From Fonsecaea monophora (lineage: Eukaryota; Ascomycota; Eurotiomycetes; Chaetothyriales; Herpotrichiellaceae): a stretch of 64,000 bases of DNA. The stretch is from NCBI RefSeq assembly GCF_001642475.1, contig NW_019174014.1, forward strand, positions 80,091 to 144,090. Reading direction: 5' to 3'. The notes under the pieces were generated by a model. The model saw only the letters and a program-made list of their open reading frames with translations, was not told the DNA's origin and searched no databases. The position numbers and the translations under genes are program-made. This document shows positions 12,000 to 23,246 of the stretch, one piece after another. Position 1 is the stretch's first letter; every line of letters starts with the position of its first letter.

Positions 12000-13406
12000 A
12001 TGGCTGCCACAACCAGGACCACCCAGCACGCCCTGAGAAGCCTTCGTGCTGCTTCGTCAACTCGGCCCTATGCCTCCTTGACCCTTCGGACGTACGCCTC
12101 CTCTGCCGAGCCCGACCTCAAGGCTACGCTTCAGTCTGTCATCCCTGAGAAACGAGAATTGCTCAAGCAGGTCAAGAGCCATGCCGATAAGAAGATTGGA
12201 GACATTACTGTCGGCCAAGTTATCGGCGGCATGAGAACAATGAAGTCCATGGTTTGGGAGGGTAGCGTGTTGGATGCCAATGAAGGCATCCGCTTCCACG
12301 GCCGAACCATCGCCGACTGCCAAAAGGAGCTCCCCAAAGGCACCTCTGGGACCGAGATGTTGCCTGAGGCTATGTTCTGGCTCCTTTTGACCGGCAAAGT
12401 CCCTTCCACCTCCCAGGTTCGAGCCCTCTCGCGCGAGTTGGCCGAGAAGTCGGACCTCCCACCCCATGTCGTCTCAATGCTCCGCTCATTCGACAAGAAT
12501 GTCCACCCGATGACGCAGCTGTCGTGCGCCGTTGCTGCTCTCAACACCGAATCCAAATTTGCGAAGAAGTATGCAGAGGGTTTGAACAAGGCGGACTACT
12601 GGGATTCTACCTTTGACGACAGCATCAACCTTCTCGCCAAGCTGCCTCGTGTGGCTGCGGCAATCTTTGACAAGTCTGCACTCGACCTGCCCCTGGACCT
12701 TGACCAGGACTGGGCTTACAACTTCGCGAAACTCCTCGGGAAGCCAGGGAAGGAGAACGAGGGCTTCCAGGACTTGCTTCGTCTTTACCTCGCACTTCAC
12801 GGAGATCACGAGGGTGGCAATGTCTCGGCTCACGCAACTCACCTGGTCGGGTCTGCTCTTTCTGACCCATTCCTGTCGTACTCTGCTGGCTTGCTGGGTT
12901 TGGCCGGACCTCTGCACGGTCTTGCTGCCCAGGAGGTCCTCCGCTGGATCTTGAAGATGCAGGCGCAAATCGGTGAAAACTTCTCTGACAAAGACGTCAG
13001 AGACTACCTCTGGGCAACTCTTCGCTCCGGCCAGGTTGTCCCGGGCTACGGTCACGGTGTGCTCCGCAAGCCTGACCCACGATTCAAGGCATTGATTGAC
13101 TTCGGTGATGCCCGTGAGGACATTGCGAACAACCCCGTCTATCGGCTGGTCAAGAAGAACAGCGAGATTGCGCCAGGCGTCTTGACCGAACACGGCAAGA
13201 CCAAAAATCCTCATCCCAACGTCGACAGTGCTTCGGGTGTCCTCTTCCACCACTACGGCTTCCAGGATCCCTTGTACTACACCGTCACTTTTGGAGTCAG
13301 CAGAGGTCTTGGTCCTTTGGCGCAACTGATCTGGGATCGTGCTCTGGGCATGCCAATTGAGCGACCCAAGAGCATCAATCTCGAAGGACTCTTGAAATTG
13401 GTGTAA
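12000..13406 (+). CDS. mcsA: Mitochondrial 2-methylcitrate synthase
   Basis: Condenses propionyl-CoA with oxaloacetate, the entry step of the methylcitrate cycle; the family also shows citrate synthase activity. The 468-aa protein is encoded in one exon. A Ser/Arg/Ala-rich mitochondrial presequence occupies about the first 35 residues. Citrate-synthase catalytic residues are visible: His in LAGPLHGLAAQE, His in VPGYGHGVLRKPDPR and Asp in NPHPNVDSASG. The subtype is called from EPDLKATLQSVIPEKRELL near the N-terminus, ELPKGTSGTEMLPEAMFW, and the end PIERPKSINLEGLLKLV, which match fungal McsA and differ from CitA. The start is the first ATG after a TTG-initiated frame extension at 11988. Fungal mcsA genes often carry introns; this copy has none that I can see. 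Confidence 0.93.
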   Translation: MAATTRTTQHALRSLRAASSTRPYASLTLRTYASSAEPDLKATLQSVIPEKRELLKQVKSHADKKIGDITVGQVIGGMRTMKSMVWEGSVLDANEGIRFHGRTIADCQKELPKGTSGTEMLPEAMFWLLLTGKVPSTSQVRALSRELAEKSDLPPHVVSMLRSFDKNVHPMTQLSCAVAALNTESKFAKKYAEGLNKADYWDSTFDDSINLLAKLPRVAAAIFDKSALDLPLDLDQDWAYNFAKLLGKPGKENEGFQDLLRLYLALHGDHEGGNVSAHATHLVGSALSDPFLSYSAGLLGLAGPLHGLAAQEVLRWILKMQAQIGENFSDKDVRDYLWATLRSGQVVPGYGHGVLRKPDPRFKALIDFGDAREDIANNPVYRLVKKNSEIAPGVLTEHGKTKNPHPNVDSASGVLFHHYGFQDPLYYTVTFGVSRGLGPLAQLIWDRALGMPIERPKSINLEGLLKLV

Positions 13407-13787
13407 ACCTTCTCTGTCTACCAGGAATCGTTGTACATAAATTTGCCTTGTTTACGTGGATGGACCGGCGTCCTTAGTCTGTGTTGTACAGCCAACAGGG
13501 CGCTTCTCAAAACTTCTCAAAATGATAGCAAAATTCTAGATCAAATGCTCCGAACTTGTCCTGCGACATTTCCCTCTGTGGTGACACGTGATGTGACGGA
13601 ATAATGTTGTTCCGTTGCCATCTGCTGCTTGTTTGGGTTCTGACTTTACCTGTGACCTGCCTGACCAAAAGAATGCTTGATCCTCTCAATGACCTGACCG
13701 CCACACTCTCGCTTGGTCTCAAAGACTACTCGTCAGGAAGACAGAGTTTCCACACCATACCGAGCCCTCGGAAACTCCGACCACGGT
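13407..13787. other. Convergent 3' intergenic region
   Basis: 381 nt between the stop codons of mcsA (plus) and the GH16 gene (minus). It is expected to hold both terminators. No gene is seen. Confidence 0.4.
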
Positions 13788-15188
13788 TCACTCACATCCA
13801 TTGTATCCCTGCTGCTGCCACATTTTCACACTCTTGACAGTCATTTGGCCGCCGTCCTTCCACGTCGGATACCACGTGTCTCGCGCATTCCAGAAATCCT
13901 TCTTCGCAGTCTGACCCGCATCGACCCAGGGTTTGCCCTTTTTGCCGTCTTCGAACCACCCATTCGTACCGCCAACGGCGACATTCAGGATGAGATAAAA
14001 GTCTTGGTCAAATGGTGTCGATGCACGGTTGTACTTGGTCCATGGATCCACAATGCGAGTGCCATTCGCATCGGCCTGGGGGAAGCGGCCACGTCCCCAG
14101 AGTGGCTTGTTAAAGTTGGTGTACAACACCTGCAGCAGCCGCGTGTCAATGTAGGTGAAGATATATTTCTCCGACCATTCCAGCCCAAACGTATGGAATT
14201 TTTTCGCGAAGGTTGTGTGCAATGCGTTCCTCTTGACGTTAGTCCGCCACCAGGCATCATTCGCAGTGTCTGGACCCCAGTGCAGAGCGCTGGAAACAAT
14301 GTTGTTTCCTCCCTGCGGATAGGTGTGGTTGTTGCCTCGAGACTCGACGATATCGATCTCTCCAGACTGCGGCCACACCCCATACTTGGCCTCGACAGGG
14401 AGCAACCAGATTGCAGGCCACAACCAATCACCTTCGGGTAATTTGGCTTCGACCTCAATCCGACCATATTTGATTACAGCGCCTTTCTTTGTATGGATAC
14501 GCCCAGACTTGACAGGATTGACAATGGTGCCATTGGTTGTGTTTGTACCGGTAATGCAGTTGCTCCAGACTGATGATGTGCATATGCCACTGGCCTGCAG
14601 ATCAATGACGTTGTTGGTCTCGATCAATTTAGCATCTTGAAGAGTCGGCTTGATCTGAAGCATTCCATCTCTCACAAAAACATTCTCCTCCGTCACAGTG
14701 GTCTCCTCGAACTGACCGTTCCCAAAACCCCCAACTTCAGCTTCTTTGGTCCAAATCTCGGAGTTAAAGCCGCTCGAGAAATCATCCAAATACACTGGAC
14801 AGTACTGGTGATTGACCACAGTTCGAAGACCATCCCAGACCAGCAGACCAGCAAGCCCGAAACCAATTGCAAGTCCAATCAATGGGATAATTGTTACCCA
14901 TTGCTCTCGAGGATCTTTGACCTTTGTCCATGGCTTCTCCACCTCGCCTTTCTTGACTCTGCGAGAGTGAAAGTATCTCTGGTTGAGCATGGGCTGGACG
15001 AGTACTGCAGATGATGCCGCCCTCGATGGATCTCCAGAAACGTACGGGGTAAGGAATGGATTGACTAGCTTCTCATGTTGGTATCCGCCACTCGCAGTCG
15101 CTGAGTCTGGCGAACCAGGCCGAGGCGTAATGTCAATACTCATCATAGAGTCCGCTCGAGAATAACTTGGCCGGGAGAAATGTGTCAT
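13788..15188 (-). CDS. Type II membrane GH16 beta-glucanase/transglycosylase-like protein
   Basis: Single-exon 466-aa protein with a Ser/Pro-rich cytoplasmic N-terminus (about 1-100), one membrane segment (VTIIPLIGLAIGFGLAGLLVW, about residues 97-117) and an extracellular GH16 beta-jelly-roll domain (about 135-460). The catalytic motif is intact: GEIDIVES has the nucleophile Glu, the assisting Asp and the acid/base Glu in the E-x-D-x-x-E pattern. Flanking family blocks are DWLWPAIWLLP and FYLILNVAVGG. Topology predicts the catalytic domain outside the membrane, where it could cut or graft beta-1,3-glucans of the wall. It resembles the laminarinase/glucan-binding GH16 group more than the longer Kre6/Skn1 proteins, which are also type II. 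It diverges from a GT2 synthase-like gene. Substrate is inferred. Confidence 0.88.
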   Translation of the reverse strand: MTHFSRPSYSRADSMMSIDITPRPGSPDSATASGGYQHEKLVNPFLTPYVSGDPSRAASSAVLVQPMLNQRYFHSRRVKKGEVEKPWTKVKDPREQWVTIIPLIGLAIGFGLAGLLVWDGLRTVVNHQYCPVYLDDFSSGFNSEIWTKEAEVGGFGNGQFEETTVTEENVFVRDGMLQIKPTLQDAKLIETNNVIDLQASGICTSSVWSNCITGTNTTNGTIVNPVKSGRIHTKKGAVIKYGRIEVEAKLPEGDWLWPAIWLLPVEAKYGVWPQSGEIDIVESRGNNHTYPQGGNNIVSSALHWGPDTANDAWWRTNVKRNALHTTFAKKFHTFGLEWSEKYIFTYIDTRLLQVLYTNFNKPLWGRGRFPQADANGTRIVDPWTKYNRASTPFDQDFYLILNVAVGGTNGWFEDGKKGKPWVDAGQTAKKDFWNARDTWYPTWKDGGQMTVKSVKMWQQQGYNGCE

Positions 15189-16557
15189 GGTAAGGTTGGA
15201 AAGTATTAAGAGCTGTGATATCGTTCAACTTTCTGGACGCGGCGAGGCTCTATCGAACCTCTGATAACAGGACCGTGATCTATCCAAATCTGCCGGAAGC
15301 TGTTCTGGAACGAACCATGGGACGAGAATAACTGCAACGTCAACCCTTAAAAGCCGCAGTCCTGGTGAAGGCACTCCTACGCCGGCGCAGAATGTTGGAC
15401 TTGTCTCGGCTCAGGCGGTCATATGTCTCATCCGGCTCCCAGCCGCGATCAAGCGACAGATTGAGATTGTCGCAACCTACGAAGTCCGCAATCTCTTCAC
15501 TGAATTGCAAGGAGCGGAGATATTTCTCATACGCTATAGCCACTTAGCTACAGGACTGAAGGTGAGCCATAATGGTCAGTACCAAGGCGGAACAAACCAA
15601 CAAGCATATACCTCATTCAGCAATGGACAACAGGGATAGAGACCCCGTGTAACAGGATGAGTCTCTATATTTAGCATCAATTGGTTCCCAGACTGCCAGA
15701 CATGACACTACATCATGCATGATGCGCACAGACCTGATATGACCATGTCTAGTCAGAGAACACATTTACTGCCCTGGTGGCCCTTGCATACACGTTTGAG
15801 ATGAGGCTGACTTAAACCAAAACAGGCATAGTTACAGGAGCCCCTGTCTGAGGTCGTCGGTCCAGGAAACACGACCCGTCAAGTCTCCTTGCGCACCATC
15901 CCCTTCATTCTCTTTTCCCTGTTCCTGATGTCTACATGATTATCTGGGCTGCACTGGACTGGCCTGGTCCTCGTCAAGATGGTCTCCCTCTTCATAGAGC
16001 GGCCAACACTATTTTGAGCTAAGAAAATCTCAATGCTGTCGAAATTCGACCCCGGTAATGACTGCTGTGTTGCAAAGGGGTTTGGCCATGTCTCATCGCC
16101 ATGACATGGCTCAGAAAGGCAAGTGTTCAAATATGATCAGGACAGACAAGGGCTATGGTGAGTCGAAACCTAAATCTTGCTCTTGATTTGGAACCCTTTT
16201 TGGGCTGTCAACTCAGGTTTGAAGTGAAAAGTTTCTTCAGCTACTGCATCCACTGTCTCTGTTTTCTAGGTGTCACTATTTAACGCCGGTCTGTCAGCAA
16301 GACCATGTGTGGGCCTTCAGGATATTCCATGAAGAGATGGAGTATTGTTCATCTTTAGAGCGGTCCGCTGTTTTTCTTCTCCAACTCTCCCCCTTCCTAC
16401 ACTTCTCTAGCACGGCGGTTCTCCCGTCGTTCCAACTGCTTCTTCAGGAGGGAGTGCATCACGGTCGGCGCGACAAGTATAAATCACAAAACAGCGCGGC
16501 AGACCGTCTGAGCTAGTTAAGGTGTCCAGCAAGATAGTTCCGCCTCGGCATCACACA
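15189..16557. promoter_or_regulatory. Long divergent promoter region, GH16 / GT2 pair
   Basis: 1369 nt between divergent start codons. No coding gene is convincing; the small open frames do not resemble families. It must hold promoters for both flanking wall/polysaccharide genes, and its length suggests complex regulation or independent promoters (inference). Confidence 0.45.
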
Positions 16558-19197
16558 ATGGCTGGCTCCCCGATTCACGGCCTCCTTACCTCTACTGAAT
16601 CCCCTTCGCAAAGCGATGCCGCATCAATTGGGGGCAAATCGACACGCAGCGTCCGAAGTGCCCTTGAGGAGATCAGATATGAGGTTATGGTTAATCATCT
16701 CTATCAGCAACAATGTTCGCGCCTATGGGTCAGTGACGGAAGCGGTGAAATCGAAGGAGTGGTGCTTCGAAAGTCTCGTGGAATCTACCTTTCATGCCCA
16801 TCAGCCCTTCGAGACTCACAGTTTGGGGACGTTTGTGCGGAGCTTAATGTACAGGTATGCTATACTACCCTGACCATCACAATAGACTTATTCGGAGAAT
16901 AGGTCGCCATGACGGTGAATTCCAGAGTCATCAAAACATTCTTGGCTTGGGCTCCTGATGCTACAGACGTTCCTCTCATGAATGGCCTACGTGTTCAAAT
17001 CCTACCCACGATTGCTCACCTGCCTCGTGCACGAAAATATCAATTTGCTGCCTTCATTGCTGCCGATTCGCTGTTGGTTGTGTGGGACGATGATCCTTCA
17101 AATGTAATGAGCAGAGCAGCCTCCATTGAGTCTGAGTTGATGGAGCTGGTGTGGCATACCGGCGAGGCCGGTGATCAGGAAGAAGTTTCTAATGAGAAGA
17201 ACGGAGCTTCCACGGCCTCTCTAGAGCTCGAGTCTGGAGAGTTACCAATCCAGGATCGTCCGACCAACCTGATGAACACTATACTGGTCGCATTTACATT
17301 AATCATTGTTGTCACATTACTTGGTCTGGCATGTCGATCTTTGGCAACTGAAATCGCCGTCGATGACTCATACATACGCCTCGCATTTCTCTCCTTGGTT
17401 CCCGTACAGATCTTCTTTACCTTGGTAAGTCTCTTTATTCGTGTGGAGGAATTGTTAATGACTTCTTAGTTCTTCGCCCAAGTTATTGTTGGTTGCGTGG
17501 CACAGTGCCTTGGACCCATCCAGCAGATGCAACTAAACTCAAAATACTACTCGGCAAAGTGCTCCCCTCGCCTACGTACGTCGTCCTTACCGCATATTAC
17601 CATTCAGTGTCCTGTTTACAAGGAAGGACTTGCCTCCGTAATTGCACCAACGGTCAAATCGATCAAGCGAGCCATATCAACGTACGAGCTTCAAGGTGGC
17701 ACCGCAAACATGTTCATCAACGACGATGGCCTGCAGATCATTGAGGAGGAGCAACGGAAGGCACGGATTGACTTCTACCAGGACCACAATATCGGCTGGA
17801 CGGCTCGTCCAAAACATGGTAGCGAAGGCTTTATACGCAAAGGCAAGTTCAAGAAGGCCTCCAACATGAACTATGGCTTGATGCTGTCATGCAAAGTCGA
17901 GGATAAACTTCAAAGGTACCACCGCAATTCGACCTGGACGCCCAGTGACGAGACCGAAGCCTACAACGAATGCTTGCGAGAAGTGCTGGACGAAACTCCA
18001 CGTGCCTGGGCGGATGGTAACATCCGCGTCGGGGACTATATCCTATTGATCGACAGCGACACCAGGGTACCAGCAGACTGCTTGCTCGACGCTGTGAGCG
18101 AGATGGAACAATCTCCGAATGTTGGAATCATGCAATTTGCATCCGGCGTAATGCAAGTTGTGCATACCTTTTTCGAAAACGGCATCACCTTCTTCACCAA
18201 CCTCATCTACACCGCCATAGAATACACGGTCGCTAACGGTGACGTGGCTCCCTTTGTAGGGCACAATGCCATCCTTCGTTGGAGTGCGATTCAGCAGGTC
18301 TCCTACGTCGATGAAGACGGCTACGAGAAATTTTGGTCCGAGTCACATGTCAGCGAAGACTTTGACATGTCCTTGCGACTTCAGTGCGACGGCTACATCA
18401 TCAGGCTGGCGTCATGGGCCCACGGAGGATTCAAGGAGGGTGTCAGCCTCACCGTGTACGACGAGCTGGCCCGATGGGAAAAGTATGCGTACGGATGCAA
18501 CGAGCTTCTCTTCCATCCCATGAGGAAATGGATCTACAAAGGGCCCTTCACAGAGCTCTTCCGGCGGTTCCTCTTCTCCAACATCCGGTTCACCTCCAAG
18601 ATCACGATTGTTAGCTATATTGGCACGTATTATGCCATTGGCGCGGCCTGGATCATGACCCTCGCCAACTACTTCGCCATCGGCTGGTTCAACGGCTACT
18701 TGGACAAATACTATATTGACAGCTGGAAAGTCTGGTTCAGCATCGTGATTGTGTTCAACGGCCTTGGAAACATCGCCCTCGCGATCATGCGGTACCGCAT
18801 CGGTCAGAAATCCTTCGTCCCGGCCTTGCTGGAGAACTTCAAGTGGATCCTCATGCTCTCCATCTTCCTGGGCGGGCTGTCGCTGCACGTCTCGCAAGCC
18901 CTGCTGGCGCACATGTTCGAGATCGACATGACTTGGGGCGCCACCTCTAAGGAAGCCGAGTTCTCAAACTTCTTCATCGAGGTCCCCAAGGTGGTGAGGA
19001 AGTTCAAGTTCAGCATCGCCTTTGCCCTCGTCGGCATCGTCGGCATGGTTGTCCTGGCCACCAACCCAGGAGGCTACATCCCGTTTGACTGGCTGATCAA
19101 GGACTTTATCGCGATTCTGCCCATGAGCACAGTCACCGCGAGCCACCTCCTATTGCCGATTGTGCTGAATCCAGCGCTGATGACTTTTTCGTGGTGA
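16558..19197 (+). CDS. GT2 polysaccharide-synthase-like membrane glycosyltransferase
   Basis: Exons 16558-16854, 16903-17424 and 17470-19197 (introns of 48 and 45 nt, reading frame preserved) give about 848 aa. Two membrane segments (about residues 222-243 and 253-290) precede a cytoplasmic GT2 domain (about 310-650), and five or six more follow. GT-A motifs are visible: ITIQCPVYKE, MFINDDG, LLIDSDTR (metal-binding DxD), FVGHNAILRW and SEDFDMSLRLQ (ED base motif). At the place of the processive-synthase QxxRW there is ELARW, followed by KYAYGCNE. The layout resembles chitin, hyaluronan and cellulose synthases, so a processive polymerase moving sugar across the membrane is likely; the sugar cannot be told from sequence. 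The GTG-led extension to 16522 is rejected in favour of the ATG at 16558. Confidence 0.88.
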
Positions 19198-19727
19198 CAG
19201 GGAAACAAGCAGATCTGGAAGTCTCATGATGGAGTGGCTAACCACCCACCCGTCCACTCACAGTATCAATATCGTGGGTCTTGGTTTGAAGATAGTGTGT
19301 ATCGTTGGACTCTAGACAGATGATAGCTTAGATCAGACAAGGGCTTTTTAGGAATTAGACAGACAGAAAACTTGCATCAGGCTGGGGTGGTTGCACCGCT
19401 GGCAGGCGTTGTCGTTAGTCTGTGAGATCGAGTAGATGAAGTCGATGCGCACCGGCATAGCAATTCCCACATAGTCACGAATCAAACATGGAGTGAAAGA
19501 TTGCTAGGTTCCTACGCAGCATAGCATTCGCTTTTTCATCTTCTCCGTGTCTAATATGCCTAGCTATAGTCAGGTTCGACAACGCGCGACGACAGACAGT
19601 AGAAGGGCTGGGCAAGGGAGGGATTGTTTGCCTGCCCTGCCTGCCCATCAATAATAAACGTGTATTGTGTGGACTTAATATACTCATTCACTTATCAGGA
19701 AAGTAAACCTTGATATTATCCTGCTTG
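19198..19727. other. Convergent 3' intergenic region
   Basis: 530 nt between the stop codons of the GT2 gene and the alcohol dehydrogenase gene. It should hold both terminators. No gene is recognised. Confidence 0.4.
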
Positions 19728-21048
19728 TCACGACACCTTCAACACTGCTCTCCCTGCAAGCTTGCCAGCGACCATGAGATCGATGTACTTGTCCAGGTCC
19801 TCCAGGTTTCCCTTGGTGAGGATAGGCTGTGGAGTGAGAAAGAGAGATAAGTTAGCGATGTCTTGACAGTCCGTTGCCTTCGGGGGGCTTTCTTGTTGAC
19901 TTACGCGAACCAATCCCCGAGCGGTAAAGTCCAATGCCTCTTCAACATCCTTCAGTGTACCAACGACGCTTCCCACAATGTTCAGTTTCTTCAAACACAG
20001 CATGAGAGGAGGTGCCCCTGCGAGGATGGTCGGATCCTTTGGCAGACCAACAGCAACCACTGTACCGCCTGGACGAAGCAGTCCAGGTGCAGAGGCATAG
20101 GCTTCCTTCGTGGCCGCAGTGACAATGACACCATGGGCTCCATACTTGGTAATGCGTGTGACCTCGGCAGCAATATCCTGGGTCTTTGTGAAGTCGATAA
20201 ACTCTTCCGCGCCCAGCCGTTTGCAAAGATCGCGTTTCTCGTCCCCTCCATCGATGGCAATGACTCTCATACCCTAGGTAATGGCGGTGAGCCTAGTGTG
20301 TGAAAACAACATTCGTGCAGGATCATACCATAGCTTTGGCATATTGTACCGCGAAGTGACCCAGACCACCTCCCGCCCCCGGAAGCACCTATAGCAGGTA
20401 GGTGAGTAAAGCCCAGCGATATAATAGCTGGTCAACACGTACAATCCACTGCCCAGGTTTCACGGCGCTCCGCTTGCAAGCGGTATATGCTGTGACACCT
20501 CCGCACATGATAGGCCCAGCCTCCTCGTCGCTCACGCCTTCTGGGATGCGAGTGGTGTAACGTCCGTCACTCAGAGCGTATTGTTGGAATGTCCCAGCCT
20601 GGCTAAACCCCGAGTTCTTCTGGTTCGGACAATGAAGTTCGTCGACACCGTTTGTGCAAAACTCGCATTCGCCACAAGTACTCCAAACCCACTTGATACC
20701 GGCACGATCTCCTACCTTCCACCGATGATGCATATCGTCACCAACTGCAACGACCACACCAGCACCCTCGTGGCCAGCAATGCCTTTTGTTGCCGGTTGC
20801 ATCGAGACACCAAAAGGAGCCCACTCATCCTTAATCAAGGATTTATCCGAAGCACAAAGACCGGTCCTGCCCAACTCTCAGAAATGGACAATTAACCGTG
20901 TGGAAGGAACCTACCAGTTGATCTTGACAAGAACTTCTCCAGGACCAGGAGTTGGCACGTCGACCTCTTTGACAGGGGCTTTGGAATCAGGTCCTTCGCC
21001 AACTTTCACCGCAGCCTTCTGCTGCTTAGGGATCGATACTGTAGCCAT
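19728..21048 (-). CDS. Zinc-dependent alcohol dehydrogenase (ADH1-type)
   Basis: Medium-chain NAD(P)-dependent alcohol dehydrogenase interconverting primary alcohols and aldehydes, probably cytosolic. Five exons (21048-20915, 20866-20443, 20388-20329, 20273-19905, 19826-19728) give about 361 aa. Catalytic zinc ligands are in TGLCASDK and GHEGAG plus the Cys in GPIMCGG. The four structural-zinc cysteines are in CGECEFC and the Cys eight residues later. The nucleotide-binding loop is GAGGGLGHFAVQYAKAM, carried on a 60-nt exon. Introns are 48-78 nt with standard ends, and all phases close. The length equals the yeast/Aspergillus ADH1 family. The closest type is fungal fermentative ADH1; the preferred alcohol is not predictable. 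It is divergent from the Nit-type amidase gene, 1.2 kb away. Confidence 0.92.
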
Positions 21049-22253
21049 GGTCGTTGTTATTTGAGGTCAATGGTTCAATACAGGGACGGGAGTGTGACAA
21101 AAACAAAGGCAGAAGTGGGTTTCGGCGAGATATGGAAGGCACAGGGAAGCAGCAGGAGCGGCAGATGAGACGAGGTTTTATAGTGTTGAGCTGTCTTGCG
21201 GTGCTACCTGGTACAAGGTGCAGCATCCTTTAGTCCTCGGGATATCCTTCCCCCATGGCAGCTCGAGTCGAGTCGATAGGATAGAGTCACGCCCCGCAGA
21301 GATCGCAGACGTGAAGCGCCCGTATTCGGTCAGGGGATGTGCAGAGGCGGGGTACACAAGGAGGAGACGTGGAGAAGTAGAGGATGCATGTCAGTAGCAG
21401 TGGGCCAAAGCATCGTCGACGGGTGAGATTAATAAAACCGCAACTGTATTGTCCTCGGCTGAAGGAGCTCATTGGCTTTCATATCGGTGGCATGCCCCGA
21501 AGGCTTGCCACTGGCACGACTCCAATCGACGTCCTATGGCCTTTACCAGATGAGGAGCGCAATGTGGGTAGGAGGAAAGTGTTTCAGGGGGTGGTGAAGG
21601 GCCTGATCTTTTCGGATTACTATGACTGTAGGGTCGTAGGAGTACACGTCAATAGGTAGGGAGGCCATCTCGCAATGATCATCACTAGTGTTAGTAGAAG
21701 TAAAGTACCTCGTAGGTGAGTGAAGGTTGGCGTATGCAACGAGAAATCTGTACCGAGACGCGCACCAAAAGTTTTGTTAACGCTAGTAATAGAATGACAA
21801 GCTGATCAAAAGACAACAGACTTTATTTTCGTTGCCCTTACAGCGGCCCCCGGAGGTATCGGAGCTCAATTCTCAGTGCCTACAACGTCTATCAAGATTG
21901 AGGATGTAGACTACGCTACCGCCTATTAGCTCTAACTTATGGCTAGGAGATAGGTATAAGTGCCTACAAGCTCAGAAAATCTCCTGCTATAGTAAGTAAC
22001 ATCTGTCATTTAAATTAGTGTAAACAGTACTTTGGTCCGCGCCCTCGTATCCCGTAAGTCTGCCGTGCGAGATCCGTTGATCCTATCTTTCTTCACTTTA
22101 CTATGCGGAATACCACCGCCCTTACGATGCTCCTCTCCCCCCATCGTTCTTCTTCCTTACTCTACTCGGGTGAACGGGTGAAAGGAGACCAGCTGGAAGG
22201 TCTATTGCGGTCCACTTCCTGAGTTACGTCTGAAAAGCTCATCTCATCCCACC
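21049..22253. promoter_or_regulatory. Divergent intergenic region between ADH and Nit amidase
   Basis: 1205 nt containing both promoters. The part near 21660-22050 is TA-rich, full of CTA/TAG/TAA words and without open frames, unlike the flanks. It may be a decayed repeat, but no terminal repeats or protein relic can be shown. Confidence 0.4.
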
Positions 22254-23246
22254 ATGGTGCTCGCCGTATGGATTTATATTGACCCATGCTCTACATGTCT
22301 CCGCGTTGGGCTGACTCCTACTGTCTAGGCTATTGGTCAGATCTGCTCGAATGCATCCATGTCTCATAACCTGGCTCAATGCCAGAAGCTTGTGCAAAAG
22401 GCAGTGGCGGCTGGAGCAAAGGTAGGTGGAATGTTTGCTCTCTCTATGAGGCCATTCACCTGATCCTTACCAGCGCGTCCATCTTTCTAGGCACTGTTCC
22501 TCCCCGAAGCCTCCGACTACATCGCTTCCTCTGCGGCGGAATCGGTAGAGCTCTGTCAAGATGTCTCCCATAGCCCCTTTGTCCGTGGTCTCCAACAAGC
22601 CGCGAAAACGCATTCCTTACCTATCAACGTTGGAATTCATGAACCAACCGAACCCCCGTCGAAGAGAATCCGAAATACACTGATATGGATTGATAAAGAG
22701 GGGGACGTCGTACACAGATACCAGAAACTGCACCTTTTTGACCTTGATCTGCGTCCAAATGGGCCAAGGTTGAAGGAGAGTGACTCGACCGAACCCGGCC
22801 ATGAGGTCGTTTCACCATATCCCACCGCCCTGGGCAAGATCGGCAGCCTCATTTGTTTTGACCTGCGATTCCCTGAACCCGCACTCAGATTGCGTAGGCT
22901 GGGAGCCGACATATTGCTCTATCCGTCTGCCTTCACCGTGCCAACTGGAAAACTCCATTGGGAAATCCTGCTGAGATGTCGAGCTATTGAGACTCAGTCC
23001 TGGGTCATAGCTTCGGCACAATGTGGTAGACACAATGCAGCACGTGTTAGTTACGGTGACACCATTGTCATTTCGCCAAATGGCCAAATCGCAGGGCGGC
23101 TGGACCACGTCGACGACATAGGGAAGGAGGAATTGCAGGCGCGCGAGCCGGATATCCTTACAGTCGACATTGATTTTGATCTCCTCAAAGACGTCAGACG
23201 AAGTATCCCTTTACTTAGAAGGACTGACGTCTACCCGGAGATCTAG
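22254..23246 (+). CDS. NIT2: Nit-family amidase (deaminated glutathione amidase type)
   Basis: Carbon-nitrogen hydrolase of the nitrilase superfamily, branch 10. Mammalian Nit1 and yeast Nit2 hydrolyse deaminated glutathione, a metabolite-repair role. Exons 22254-22265 (only four codons, MVLA), 22329-22421 and 22491-23246 give about 286 aa. The Glu-Lys-Cys triad is visible: Glu in LFLPEASDYI, Lys in YQKLHLFD, Cys in LICFDLRFPE. The segment RPNGPRLKESDSTEPG is typical of the Nit1/yeast Nit2 branch rather than omega-amidase (Nit3). The tiny first exon is supported by the GTATGG donor, a CTAG acceptor and continuity into AIGQICS, the usual family start. A simple open-frame scan would begin inside exon 3. 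Confidence 0.9.

Noticed and set aside
12486..13325. 279-codon open frame antisense to methylcitrate synthase
   Set aside because: Lies wholly opposite a strong gene; a product of codon bias in the sense strand, with no family resemblance.
12000..13406. Ordinary mitochondrial citrate synthase (CitA)
   Set aside because: N-terminal EPDLKATLQSVIPEKRELL and the PKSINLEGLLKLV end are of the methylcitrate synthase type.
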